From NCBI GenBank assembly GCA_017501125.1, contig JAFVXN010000063.1, forward strand, positions 1 through 10,241: 10,241 nt of DNA, in the 5' to 3' direction. Shown in pieces: positions 1 through 6,817 of this stretch (the stretch's first letter is position 1; every line of letters starts with the position of its first letter). The notes below the pieces were generated by a model. That model had not been told where the DNA came from, ran no database searches, and saw nothing but the letters and a program-made list of their open reading frames with translations. The stretch is from Clostridia bacterium (lineage in GTDB: Bacteria; Bacillota; Clostridia; Christensenellales; Borkfalkiaceae). The translations under genes and the position numbers were made by a program.

Positions 1-1096
1 CCTGCTCCGCGCGCTCTTTGGCTACGGCGTAATCTTCTTGGATAATCGCCCCTAATTCTTCCGCGAGCCCTTTCGCGTCCTTTGCGTGCAAGGGCTGGAT
101 ATAGGGGTAATATTCCTCCCCGATGCCTTCCAGCAAATACCCCACCGTCGGCTTGCCACTAATTAAGCACTCCGTGAGTTTGGAGGGGAAACTATAACGC
201 GTATACGAGCCCGTCGGCTGGCGTGGATTGATAAGATAGGCACAGCCGTCGCGATAGCCTTGCAAATCCTCGAAAGGCACACGCCCGAGATATTTTACGT
301 TGGGTAAATCCTCTAATTTTTGCGCCGCGTCGCCTACGTCTTGCAAGTTGCCACAAAGCCAAAGTTCCGCCTCGGGCAAATGGGAAAAGGCGGCGATAAG
401 CGTATCTAAATTGAAATGCTTATGAATCGTGCCCGTGTATAAGAACACCTTTCTTTCTCCTTCAAAAGGCTTTGCCTTTTGGGCGGATTCGTCCGCGACG
501 CCGTCCAAGACCATATACGGTCTTTCGCCCATTTCAAGTGGCTCTTTTAAGTGTTTCGTTATCGGCAGAAAAGCGTCGAATACTTTTGAAAGCGCAACGA
601 CCTTATCCCCCTCTTTTTTAGCGCGGGGCGTGTCGACGATGTCCCCTCTGCCCCAGACCGCCTCCGTCATAATTAGTGCCGTCTTTATATCGGGGAATTC
701 CTTTTTGATGCGATTGAGCGCCCTTAAATAGGGAAGATGCGTATAGTAGCACACGATATAATCGGGTGGTGTCGAAGAGGCAAGCGCCGTCTTCATATAA
801 CGATAGGCTTTCTTCTCTTGCGTACGCTGCTTGATAAAAGGCAGATTGAGATACCCTATGCGAAGATTCTCCTTGCCCCAGCGCTTGTCCTTGATACAAA
901 GGCGCCTATGATTGAAAGGGAAGGTGCCGCCCGGTAGCACGTTGAGCGACTGCACCTCGACGCCGTTTTCTTCGAGCCCCTTGATAAGGAGAGTCTGGAA
1001 ACGGTGCGGTGCCATCTGCACCCCACTTTTTACCTCGCTATACGATTGTTTAAGCCCCTCTTCGTCGTAGAAAAGCCCCAAAAACAATATCTTCAT
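1..1096 (-). CDS. Glycosyltransferase, GT-B fold (partial, 3' end beyond left edge)
   Basis: The frame opens with ATG at 1096 and stays open for 365 codons to the window edge, so the C-terminus is missing. The likely role is transfer of a sugar from a nucleotide donor during assembly of a surface glycan at the inner face of the membrane. The protein starts MKILFLGLFYDEEG, as in N-terminal Rossmann strands of GT-B enzymes. The second domain shows a donor-domain start near residues 219-230 (FLYTGTIHKHFNLD), an ELWLCGN strand near 244-250, and a helix-strand segment FPSKLTECLISGKPTVGY at 303-320 resembling the GT4/GT1 donor-binding end. I do not see a clear E-x7-E motif. It is the last visible gene of the four-gene operon; its start overlaps the upstream stop as ATGA at 1093-1096, implying translational coupling, with AGAGG as ribosome binding site. 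The sugar specificity cannot be told. The broad family is fairly sure, the subfamily is not. Confidence 0.85.
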   Translation of the reverse strand, partial: MKILFLGLFYDEEGLKQSYSEVKSGVQMAPHRFQTLLIKGLEENGVEVQSLNVLPGGTFPFNHRRLCIKDKRWGKENLRIGYLNLPFIKQRTQEKKAYRYMKTALASSTPPDYIVCYYTHLPYLRALNRIKKEFPDIKTALIMTEAVWGRGDIVDTPRAKKEGDKVVALSKVFDAFLPITKHLKEPLEMGERPYMVLDGVADESAQKAKPFEGERKVFLYTGTIHKHFNLDTLIAAFSHLPEAELWLCGNLQDVGDAAQKLEDLPNVKYLGRVPFEDLQGYRDGCAYLINPRQPTGSYTRYSFPSKLTECLISGKPTVGYLLEGIGEEYYPYIQPLHAKDAKGLAEELGAIIQEDYAVAKERAEQ

Positions 1097-2265
1097 AAGC
1101 CTCTGTATATCTCTAAATATTTTGCCGCAATCCCCGTTTTATCTATCATAGACTGGGGAAGAATTTCCTTTTTATCAATGGTGTCGGCGAGCGCCGCCGC
1201 CATTTTCTCCACGTCGCCTTTGGGTACCGTATGCCCTTCGGGCACCGTCTCTACCGCGCCACCCGTTGCGTACGTAAGCACGGGGGTACCGCACGCCTGC
1301 GCCTCGAGATTGACCATAGACGCACTCTCTTCATAACTGCAATTGACCAGCACGTCCGCCGCCGTATACCAACCTGCCAGCGAGGCAACGTCGTCCGTCT
1401 TTGGCAGGGCGAGCACTTTTTTAGGCGCCGTCTTAATCTGCTTTTCCGTCAGCCCGATTATCACGACTTGATATCCTTCGTCCAGCCTTTCGGCGAGCGC
1501 GTAGACGTCGTTAAGACCTTTTCTCTCCCCCCACGCCGTCGACACTGCCAGTACGATCTTCTTGTCTTGGAATTCTTCCTTTTCTCTTATCTGCGAGGGG
1601 GTGGGCTGGAATCGGGAAATATCCACCCCGTTGCGAACCACCTCTACGGGATAATCCTTCAAAAAGGATTGACCTATCAAATCCGCCATCCAGTTAGACG
1701 GCGTGGTAATCGTCATATCCTTTACGCCCAAAAACGTCTCTTTTTTCCAAGCGTAGTTGCGACGCGACTTATCTAAAAAGGATCTTGGATAAGCGCCCTT
1801 TTGGGGGCAGTTTTCACAGCCCTCCTTCCACTTGTCGCACCCAGCGTAATCGAAGTGGGAGCAATGCCCCGTGAACGGCCAGCAATCGTGCAACGTCCAC
1901 ACCACCTTTTTGCCCGCCTTTTTGAGATAATCAAACAGCGTAGGAAGGTGCAAATAATACCCGTGGATATTGTGCATATGGATAACGTCGGGGTCGTATT
2001 CCTCTATCCATTTTACGAATTTTTTCGTCGCGGATTTCGAGCCTAAGCCAGCCCCGTCAAATGCGCGCGCGTATAATGCGTGCGCGTACACGGATACCTT
2101 GCCGCCGATTTTTATCGCGTATTTTTGCGCGGATTCGGGTACGTCGCCTCTGCCGTAGGCAATCTTGCACTCGTGCCCGTCGCCTTCCACCTGCGCCGCG
2201 ATATCCGTCGTAATCCGCCCCGTCGACTTGACGCCGCAGACGGAATTGATTTGTAATATCTTCAT
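1093..2265 (-). CDS. GT4-family glycosyltransferase, paralogue B of a tandem pair
   Basis: A 390-aa GT-B glycosyltransferase resembling those annotated as putative colanic-acid or O-antigen type enzymes. Visible segments are the N-terminal MKILQINSVCGVKSTGR loop, the acceptor-domain stretch DPDVIHMHNIHG (91-102), VVWTLHDCWPFTGHC (121-135), the donor-domain GERKG (246-250), and EESASMVNLEAQACGTPV (312-329), where E313 and E321 form the E-x7-E motif. Five cysteines lie at 128, 135, 143, 150 and 153; the last four are spaced C-x7-C-x6-C-x2-C and are all kept in the neighbour, which could suggest metal binding or structure. It begins 2 bases after the stop of its paralogue, with AAGGA in that gene's last codons as ribosome binding site, and its own stop overlaps the next start. 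The acceptor and donor are unknown. Compared with the paralogue, residues 313-316 differ (ESAS against DTYP), which may alter donor handling. Confidence 0.92.
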   Translation of the reverse strand: MKILQINSVCGVKSTGRITTDIAAQVEGDGHECKIAYGRGDVPESAQKYAIKIGGKVSVYAHALYARAFDGAGLGSKSATKKFVKWIEEYDPDVIHMHNIHGYYLHLPTLFDYLKKAGKKVVWTLHDCWPFTGHCSHFDYAGCDKWKEGCENCPQKGAYPRSFLDKSRRNYAWKKETFLGVKDMTITTPSNWMADLIGQSFLKDYPVEVVRNGVDISRFQPTPSQIREKEEFQDKKIVLAVSTAWGERKGLNDVYALAERLDEGYQVVIIGLTEKQIKTAPKKVLALPKTDDVASLAGWYTAADVLVNCSYEESASMVNLEAQACGTPVLTYATGGAVETVPEGHTVPKGDVEKMAAALADTIDKKEILPQSMIDKTGIAAKYLEIYRGL

Positions 2266-2267
2266 CC

Positions 2268-3440
2268 TTAATCCTTCTTTTCGTACAGCGACAAATACTG
2301 CCGATAAAATACTTGTTTGTCCAGTCTATCGCTAGGCAAAAGGCGGTTTTCCACCCCTGCCTTAATCCTTTCCGCCAGCGCTACTACGTCGCCTTGGGGG
2401 ATAACGTTCTCTGCAAAAACGCTCTCCACGCTACCGCCCGTCGCATACGTGAGTACGGGAGTACCGCACGCTTGCGCCTCCAAATTCACCATAGGATAAG
2501 TATCCTCGTAGGTGCAATTGACGAAGACGTCCGCAGCCGTGTACCAAGTGCACAACTCCTCTACGCCGTCCGTAGCAGGCAAGGCAAGTATCGAATTAGG
2601 TGCCGTCTCAATCTGCTTTTCCGTCAGCCCGATAAGCACTATCTTATACTCTTTCCCAAGCAAATCCGCCAGTTTGTAAAAATCTTGGAGCCCCTTTCTC
2701 TCTCCCCACGCCGTCGCCGCGCCAAGGATAATCTTTTTGCCGTCCAAGCCGTGACGGGATTTTACGTCGCTGGGCACGGGCTTAAACCTCGTCAAGTCCA
2801 CGCCGTTGTGGATCACCTCGACGGGATAGTCTTTCAAAAAGGATTGCTTAATCAAACCAGCCAGCCAGTTGGAGGGCGTGGTGATCGTCAAATTCTCCAC
2901 GCCTGAGAAAATCTCTTTTTTCCATGCAAAATTGCGCTTTGCTTTGTTCGTCCACACCGTCTGGTAGGAACGCTTATATCGACACCCTTCACAGCCCGAC
3001 TTCCACCTGTCGCAGCCGTCGTAGGAAAAGTGAGTACACTGCCCCGTGAACGACCAACAATCGTGCAACGTCCACACCACTTTTTTGCCAGAGCGCTTTA
3101 AGTAATCGAACAGGACGCCGACGTGGATATACGCGCCGTGGATATTGTGCATATGGATAACGTCAGGGTCGTACTCCTCTACCCATTTGATGAATTTTTT
3201 CGTCGCGGCTTTGGAGGCAAATCCGCCAAGCGCCAAGGCGCGACTTACCACGGCGTGATATTTGTTGGAAAGGGGGGTGCCTATCTTGACGGCGTATTTT
3301 TGCAAAGGCGCAGGCACGCCTTCCCTGCCGTAGCCTATCTTGCAATCGTATCCCCTTTCTTCCGCCAGTGCCGCGATGTCCGTCGTAATCCTGCCCGTCG
3401 ACTTGACGCCGCAGACGACGTTTATCTGCAATATCTTCAT
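2268..3440 (-). CDS. GT4-family glycosyltransferase, paralogue A of a tandem pair
   Basis: A 390-aa enzyme, the same length as the next gene and alignable to it without gaps; I judge about 60% identity by eye, not computed. It carries the same landmarks: MKILQINVVCGVKSTGR at the N-terminus, DPDVIHMHNIHG at 91-102, WTLHDCWSFTGQC at 123-135, GERKG at 246-250 and YEDTYPMVNLEAQACGTPV at 311-329, the more usual form of this family's donor motif. The cysteines at 128, 135, 143, 150 and 153 are conserved. I place the start at 3440 rather than the longer frame from 3674, because the 78 extra residues are a low-complexity shadow of the preceding gene and AAGGA lies 6 bases before the ATG at 3440. The gap to the upstream stop is 2 bases. 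It likely adds a sugar to a lipid-linked glycan; specificity is unknown. Confidence 0.92.
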   Translation of the reverse strand: MKILQINVVCGVKSTGRITTDIAALAEERGYDCKIGYGREGVPAPLQKYAVKIGTPLSNKYHAVVSRALALGGFASKAATKKFIKWVEEYDPDVIHMHNIHGAYIHVGVLFDYLKRSGKKVVWTLHDCWSFTGQCTHFSYDGCDRWKSGCEGCRYKRSYQTVWTNKAKRNFAWKKEIFSGVENLTITTPSNWLAGLIKQSFLKDYPVEVIHNGVDLTRFKPVPSDVKSRHGLDGKKIILGAATAWGERKGLQDFYKLADLLGKEYKIVLIGLTEKQIETAPNSILALPATDGVEELCTWYTAADVFVNCTYEDTYPMVNLEAQACGTPVLTYATGGSVESVFAENVIPQGDVVALAERIKAGVENRLLPSDRLDKQVFYRQYLSLYEKKD

Positions 3441-3442
3441 GA

Positions 3443-4639
3443 TTAATCCTTTTTCACCACTTCGTTCAACGCCTTTTCTAATCCGTCCAAAAACCTCTCT
3501 TTGGTGAAGTTCGCCTCGTAGTATGCACGCGCGCGTGCGCCCATAGCCGCCTTGTCTTTGCAGGAGGCAAAGCGCAGAATATTCTCTTTTAGACCTTGGA
3601 CGTCTTCCGCCGCCGACACGTAGCCGCAATCCGCCGCCTTTATCTCGTCTGCTACCGCGCCTTCCGTCGCACACAGAATAGGCTTGCCCGCCGCCATATA
3701 CGACTGCGTCTTGAGCGGCATCGTCATCGCCAGCACCTCGTCTTTGGTAAAGGTGATGAGCAAGCCGTCTGCCTTCGAATAGAACTTGGGCATCTCGTCC
3801 ATCGGGTGTTTGCCGTGGAAAAATACGTTGGTCGCGTTGAGTTTTTCGGCGAGCGTTTTTACCTTTTCCAGCGACGTGCCACCGCCCACGATATGGAAAC
3901 GGATATGCTTATAATCCTCCAACTCCTTCGCCGCGTAGACAATCGTCTCTACGCTCTGTGCCATGCCGACGTTGCCAGCAAAGAGCAAGTCGCAATACCC
4001 GTCCTCTTCCTTCTTGCAAGCCTCGGGGTCAAATACCCCCTCTGCGTGTTGGGGAAGGTATCCGATCTCCTCTTCCGCTATCCCGAAATTCTCGTGCATG
4101 CGCTTTGCAAAAGGCTTTGAGGTAATCAGCAATTTGTCCGCCGCCGTATAGATGTCCTTGGAGACCTTTAAGTAGTGCTTGTAGACGAGGGATTTTTTGC
4201 AAATCTTGCCTATCGTCAAACTTTCCGGCCACAAGTCAAGGCAATACAAAACGAGCGGAGTGCCCGTCTTTTTCTTATACGCTACCGCCGCCGTCGATTG
4301 CATAACGGGCGATGTTTGATAAGAGAATACGACGTCGTAATCGCCTTGTAATTTCTTAATAAACTTCTTCGACGACCAAGCAAAACTGTAATAATTGAGC
4401 ACGCGGAAAAAGACCCCTTTCCGCCTTGCTATCTCGTAGCATCTATGGAGTTTGACGCCGCCGAGCGTCTCCTCTTTCTTTTGACCTTTCTCGTACCCTT
4501 CATACACCTTTCCGATAGGATAATTGGGCACGCCCGTCACCACCGTCACGTCGTGGCCGCGCGAAACCAACCCCTCGCATACCTTGCTGACGATACCTGG
4601 TTCTGGCGTGTAATATTGGGAAACGACTAAAATCTTCAT
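3443..4639 (-). CDS. WbuB-like GT4 glycosyltransferase, first gene of the operon
   Basis: A 398-aa GT-B enzyme resembling the WbuB/WcaI type of family GT4, which transfers N-acetyl-fucosamine or related sugars in O-antigen and capsule pathways. Motifs seen: SQYYTPEPGIVSKV at 7-20, GVPNYPIGKVYEGY at 36-49 (typical of this subfamily), LYCLDLWPESL at 131-141, the donor-domain opening LLFAGNVGMAQSVETI at 218-233, and MPLKTQSYMAAGKPIL at 307-322 near the nucleotide-sugar site. The length is normal. The start at 4639 is supported by AGGAAGG ending 9 bases upstream and by a promoter with a roughly 40-base leader. It is promoter-proximal, 2 bases ahead of the first paralogue of the tandem pair. It probably acts on the cytoplasmic face of the membrane on an undecaprenyl-linked acceptor, as is usual in such operons; the actual sugar is not deducible. 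Confidence 0.93.
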   Translation of the reverse strand: MKILVVSQYYTPEPGIVSKVCEGLVSRGHDVTVVTGVPNYPIGKVYEGYEKGQKKEETLGGVKLHRCYEIARRKGVFFRVLNYYSFAWSSKKFIKKLQGDYDVVFSYQTSPVMQSTAAVAYKKKTGTPLVLYCLDLWPESLTIGKICKKSLVYKHYLKVSKDIYTAADKLLITSKPFAKRMHENFGIAEEEIGYLPQHAEGVFDPEACKKEEDGYCDLLFAGNVGMAQSVETIVYAAKELEDYKHIRFHIVGGGTSLEKVKTLAEKLNATNVFFHGKHPMDEMPKFYSKADGLLITFTKDEVLAMTMPLKTQSYMAAGKPILCATEGAVADEIKAADCGYVSAAEDVQGLKENILRFASCKDKAAMGARARAYYEANFTKERFLDGLEKALNEVVKKD

Positions 4640-4685
4640 GTCTTCTTTCCTTCCTAATTGCGTTTGTTATTTTGATTCATTTTAC

Positions 4686-4714
4686 ATTATACCACACAAT
4701 ATTGACTAAGTCAA
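4686..4714 (-). promoter_or_regulatory. Sigma-A type promoter of the glycosyltransferase operon
   Basis: Read on the minus strand, TTGACT (4709-4714) and a perfect TATAAT (4686-4691) are separated by 17 bases, with an extended TG motif just before the -10. Transcription should start near 4679, giving a leader of about 40 bases before the ATG at 4639. The promoter lies just downstream of the terminator of the preceding operon, so the glycosyltransferase genes are probably an independent transcription unit. Confidence 0.85.
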
Positions 4715-4718
4715 TATT
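4698..4718. promoter_or_regulatory. Perfect 21-base palindrome, candidate operator over the -35
   Basis: Two 10-base arms, AATATTGACT (4698-4707) and its exact reverse complement AGTCAATATT (4709-4718), flank a single central base. The site covers the whole -35 hexamer and most of the spacer, so a bound protein would block RNA polymerase. The identity of the binding protein is unknown. The arms do not match the candidate operators seen near the PadR or Xre genes in this window. Confidence 0.7.
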
Positions 4719-4733
4719 TTTATGATAATAGGC

Positions 4734-4774
4734 AAAAAAAAAGAACTACCCTCTCAAAATCGAGAAGATAGTCC
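4734..4774 (-). terminator. Intrinsic terminator of the padR-DUF1700-DUF4097 operon
   Basis: On the minus strand a 13-base-pair stem (4762-4774 with 4743-4755, including three G-U pairs) closes a 6-base loop and is followed by nine T. On the plus strand the wobble pairs become A-C mismatches, so the structure is directional. It begins 15 bases past the stop of the DUF4097 gene. Confidence 0.9.
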
Positions 4775-4788
4775 TTTTTATCGGTGAA

Positions 4789-5751
4789 TTATCGTGCTAT
4801 CGTCAGCCACACGTCGCCCGTTCCGCCTCGTATCTTGCACGTGCCGCCGACGCCGTTTTCGGGGACGTCTATCCTGCCCGTCGATACGCGCACGTCGAAG
4901 ACTTTTTCGCTGAGCAAACTACCGCTTACCCTGCCCGTCGAAATCTCTATATCAATCTCGCCTGCGTCACATCTATCAAAACTCACGTCGCCCGTCTTAA
5001 CGTCGATAGTCAGTGTGCCCGACGCGACTACCCTCGAAAGCGCGATGTCGCCCGTGCGCCCCGCCACGTCCAAAGTGCCCACTGCAAAATCGTCAAGCGA
5101 AACTCTGCCCGTGCCCGTAGAGACGGATACCGTCGACGCAGCGACGTCACAAACATCGATATCGCCCGTAGAAGTCGACACGCTCAAACTGGACGCGTCA
5201 ATACCGCCCAAAGAGACCTTTCCCGTATTCGTGGTCGCGTTCAACTCAGCCATGGTAAGCCCGTTTGCCCGTATATCGCCCGTCGAAGTCGTCAATTTCA
5301 CCTTCTGCGCGTCAATGCCAGAGTGCATAGAAAGGTTGCCCGTCTTGACCTCGGCGCTGATCTCTGCAAGCGACGATTGAGGCAAATACAGCGTCACTTT
5401 CGTCGTGTAGAAATTGATACCAAAATGCTCGTACCACGCCCTCGTATCCTTCTCACGGACAATCAGCGTATCCCCTTCTATCGTGACTTCGTGGCGCCTT
5501 TTTTCGTCCTCAAAGCACTCCACGGCGCAGGTCGTATCCTGCGAGGGCGCAATCTCTACGTTTGCCGTGCTCGTCTCCAACTTGACCTTCGTAAAAACGT
5601 CCGTGACCGTATGCGTATTGCTTTCGTATTTCGTCGTGCTCAATTTTTGAAAATCCCAGCCCAAGCAAGCCATGGTAATCACAAAAACCAACGCGCCCGT
5701 CACCACCAGCGAAAGCGCCGTCCAAAGCGCTACTTTTATACTTTTTTTCAT
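4789..5751 (-). CDS. DUF4097-type beta-repeat membrane-anchored protein
   Basis: A 320-aa protein with a short basic N-terminus (MKKSIK), one hydrophobic segment at about 7-30 that is a signal anchor or signal peptide, then an extracytoplasmic region. From residue 137 on, a T-G turn recurs at 137, 157, 176, 195, 214, 233, 253, 272, 291 and 311, every 19 or 20 residues, usually followed by D, R, K or N and a hydrophobic residue. This pattern of short alternating strands fits the DUF4097 putative adhesin family (YvlB/LiaG-like) and predicts a beta-solenoid. Such proteins sit at the cell surface and are often encoded with PadR and DUF1700 genes, as here; the molecular role is not established. 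The ATG at 5751 overlaps the preceding stop as ATGA, with GGGGAGG as ribosome binding site. It is the last gene of its operon and is followed by a terminator. Confidence 0.9.
   Translation of the reverse strand: MKKSIKVALWTALSLVVTGALVFVITMACLGWDFQKLSTTKYESNTHTVTDVFTKVKLETSTANVEIAPSQDTTCAVECFEDEKRRHEVTIEGDTLIVREKDTRAWYEHFGINFYTTKVTLYLPQSSLAEISAEVKTGNLSMHSGIDAQKVKLTTSTGDIRANGLTMAELNATTNTGKVSLGGIDASSLSVSTSTGDIDVCDVAASTVSVSTGTGRVSLDDFAVGTLDVAGRTGDIALSRVVASGTLTIDVKTGDVSFDRCDAGEIDIEISTGRVSGSLLSEKVFDVRVSTGRIDVPENGVGGTCKIRGGTGDVWLTIAR
4813..5349 (-). repeat. Ten in-frame 19-20 codon repeats within the DUF4097 gene
   Basis: The coding sequence repeats a unit of 57 or 60 bases centred on codons for T-G, often ACGGGC on the coding strand. 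The units are well diverged in DNA and are recognised mainly at protein level. They span about residues 135-313 and build the predicted solenoid. They are a protein repeat and not a CRISPR or VNTR array. Confidence 0.8.
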
Positions 5752-6347
5752 TTCGCGCCCCTCCCCTTAAAGAAAGTCTTTACGCCTTTTGCCATCTTAA
5801 CCGTCAACAGGCATACCCATTTGGTCAGTTGTTTGCAACCGAAAAACAGGAAGATGGAAAGGCCGCCGCAACAAAGCCCGCACGCCACCATAAACGCCGC
5901 ACCGCCTCCGTAGCCTTGACAGCCGAATACAATAGCACATATTACCCCGCCAAGCGGCGCAATAGCAAAGGCTGCGTCAGCCACCCACAGGGCCGCTACC
6001 ACCGCCCACGCCGAAATATACAGCGCCAACACGACGACGATAGCCGCCGCCACCAAAGGAATCCACAACGGCGCGCCCACCGCAAGCAAGACGACGTCCC
6101 TAGTCCGCAAAGCCCGACTCGGTTTTTCCTCTTTCTCCACAGGAGAAAAGTCTTGCGCTGGCGTCGTCTCCTGCGCGGCAACCTCGTCTATTGACCCTAT
6201 CGCCGCCACAGCCTCCTCTTCCGTCAGCCCTTCTTCCATCCTATCGTCAATCATCTCGGCGTAAAAACTCAGGCGTTCCTCCGCGTCCTCTTTCGACAGA
6301 TGCGCAAGGCGTGATTGTAATTGCGCTAAAAAATCCTTCTTCGTCAT
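5748..6347 (-). CDS. DUF1700 (HAAS-like) family membrane protein
   Basis: A 199-aa protein. Residues 1-55 form the helical domain typical of DUF1700: FLAQLQSRLAHL, then SFYAEMIDDRMEEGLTEEEA and AIGSIDEVA, the pattern of a short cytoplasmic domain found next to PadR regulators. A charged linker at 56-84 leads to strongly hydrophobic segments at about 85-110, 112-141 and 150-171, ending in a basic tail (KMAKGVKTFFKGRGAK). I choose ATG at 6347, which overlaps the padR stop as ATGA and has GGAGGAGG just upstream; the longer frame from 6374 lacks this context. The gene overlaps the DUF4097 start in the same way, so all three products are probably made in a fixed ratio. The family is thought to link PadR regulation with the membrane, but its biochemical role is unknown. 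It contains several cysteines in and near the membrane segments (137, 143, 156, 159, 160, 171, 179). Confidence 0.88.
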   Translation of the reverse strand: MTKKDFLAQLQSRLAHLSKEDAEERLSFYAEMIDDRMEEGLTEEEAVAAIGSIDEVAAQETTPAQDFSPVEKEEKPSRALRTRDVVLLAVGAPLWIPLVAAAIVVVLALYISAWAVVAALWVADAAFAIAPLGGVICAIVFGCQGYGGGAAFMVACGLCCGGLSIFLFFGCKQLTKWVCLLTVKMAKGVKTFFKGRGAK

Positions 6348-6658
6348 TTCTTGTCCTCCTCCGTCACGAAACAATATATCTTCGTCATCTCAGCCCACTC
6401 CTCCTTAAAGTCGCGTATGCGCTTGCGCCCTGCGTCCGTGATACGGTAATACTTTCGCAACCTGCCGTCGTGTTCCGCCGTGCGTACCGTCAGCATCTTT
6501 GCCCCTTCCAACCTCTTTAGAATCGTGTATAAGGTAGACTCCGACAGCAAAATGTACGGTTTCATATCCTTGATAATCTTGTATCCGTACGAATCCTCGT
6601 GCTGTATCGCAGCAAGGACGCATACGTCCAACAATCCGCGCTTTAACTGAACGTCCAT
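6344..6658 (-). CDS. PadR-family transcriptional regulator
   Basis: A 104-aa cytoplasmic winged-helix protein of the short PadR subfamily. Diagnostic segments are LKRGLLDVCVLAAI at 5-18 followed by SYGYKIIKDM, the recognition helix region STLYTILKRLE (about 41-51), the wing with RLRKYYRITDAGRKR at 66-80, and a C-terminal helix for dimerisation. The start at 6658 has GGGAGG 6 bases upstream. It is the first gene of the padR-DUF1700-DUF4097 operon. PadR proteins commonly repress their own operon and release DNA on binding a ligand or by membrane-linked control; autoregulation is therefore likely here, with a candidate palindrome at its own -35. The signal sensed is unknown. Confidence 0.93.
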   Translation of the reverse strand: MDVQLKRGLLDVCVLAAIQHEDSYGYKIIKDMKPYILLSESTLYTILKRLEGAKMLTVRTAEHDGRLRKYYRITDAGRKRIRDFKEEWAEMTKIYCFVTEEDKK

Positions 6659-6682
6659 CTAATACCTCCCTTTATGGAATAC

Positions 6683-6712
6683 ATCATATCACGAGGTATA
6701 TATCCTTGTCAA
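6683..6712 (-). promoter_or_regulatory. Promoter of the padR operon
   Basis: On the minus strand a perfect TTGACA (6707-6712) and TATGAT (6683-6688) are separated by 18 bases, with TG extending the -10. The ATG of padR lies 24 bases downstream of the -10. Confidence 0.82.
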
Positions 6713-6716
6713 GGAT
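6702..6716. promoter_or_regulatory. 15-base palindrome over the padR -35, candidate operator
   Basis: ATCCTTG and CAAGGAT flank one central base, a perfect inverted repeat that contains the -35 hexamer of the padR promoter. The position suits autorepression by PadR, but the site does not obviously match the ATGT/ACAT operators described for PadR proteins, so another regulator is possible. Confidence 0.5.
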
Positions 6717-6759
6717 TTTTTGATATTTTTTTTATTTTTGAAAAAAATTTCTTGCGCAA

Positions 6760-6788
6760 TTGATTTTGCTCTTTCGTTGTGGTATACT
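6760..6788 (+). promoter_or_regulatory. Promoter of the SGNH hydrolase gene
   Basis: TTGATT (6760-6765) and TATACT (6783-6788) are spaced by 17 bases, with an extended TGG before the -10. The ribosome binding site AAGGAG is at 6805-6810, 7 bases before the ATG at 6818. The promoter is divergent from the padR promoter, with about 47 bases between the two -35 elements. Confidence 0.8.
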
Positions 6789-6817
6789 AGTTATAATATC
6801 TAATAAGGAGCCTCACG

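Noticed and set aside
1231..2906. Long plus-strand frames at 1231-1776 and 2313-2906
   Set aside because: They are arginine-rich antisense shadows of the two paralogous glycosyltransferases, and they resemble each other only because the genes below them are duplicates.
3441..3674. N-terminal extension of paralogue A giving a 468-aa product
   Set aside because: The extra residues are arginine- and glycine-rich shadow translation of the preceding glycosyltransferase gene. The ATG at 3440 has a good ribosome binding site and aligns with the start of the paralogue.
4813..5349. CRISPR-like periodic repeat
   Set aside because: The period is 57-60 bases in frame, the units are diverged without conserved repeats and unique spacers, and the region codes for a clear protein solenoid.
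4784..5380. 198-aa plus-strand open frame opposite the DUF4097 gene
   Set aside because: It is opposite the repeat codons, and its Thr/Ser/Pro/Val-rich sequence reflects their antisense. The minus-strand gene has domain, ribosome binding site and operon support.
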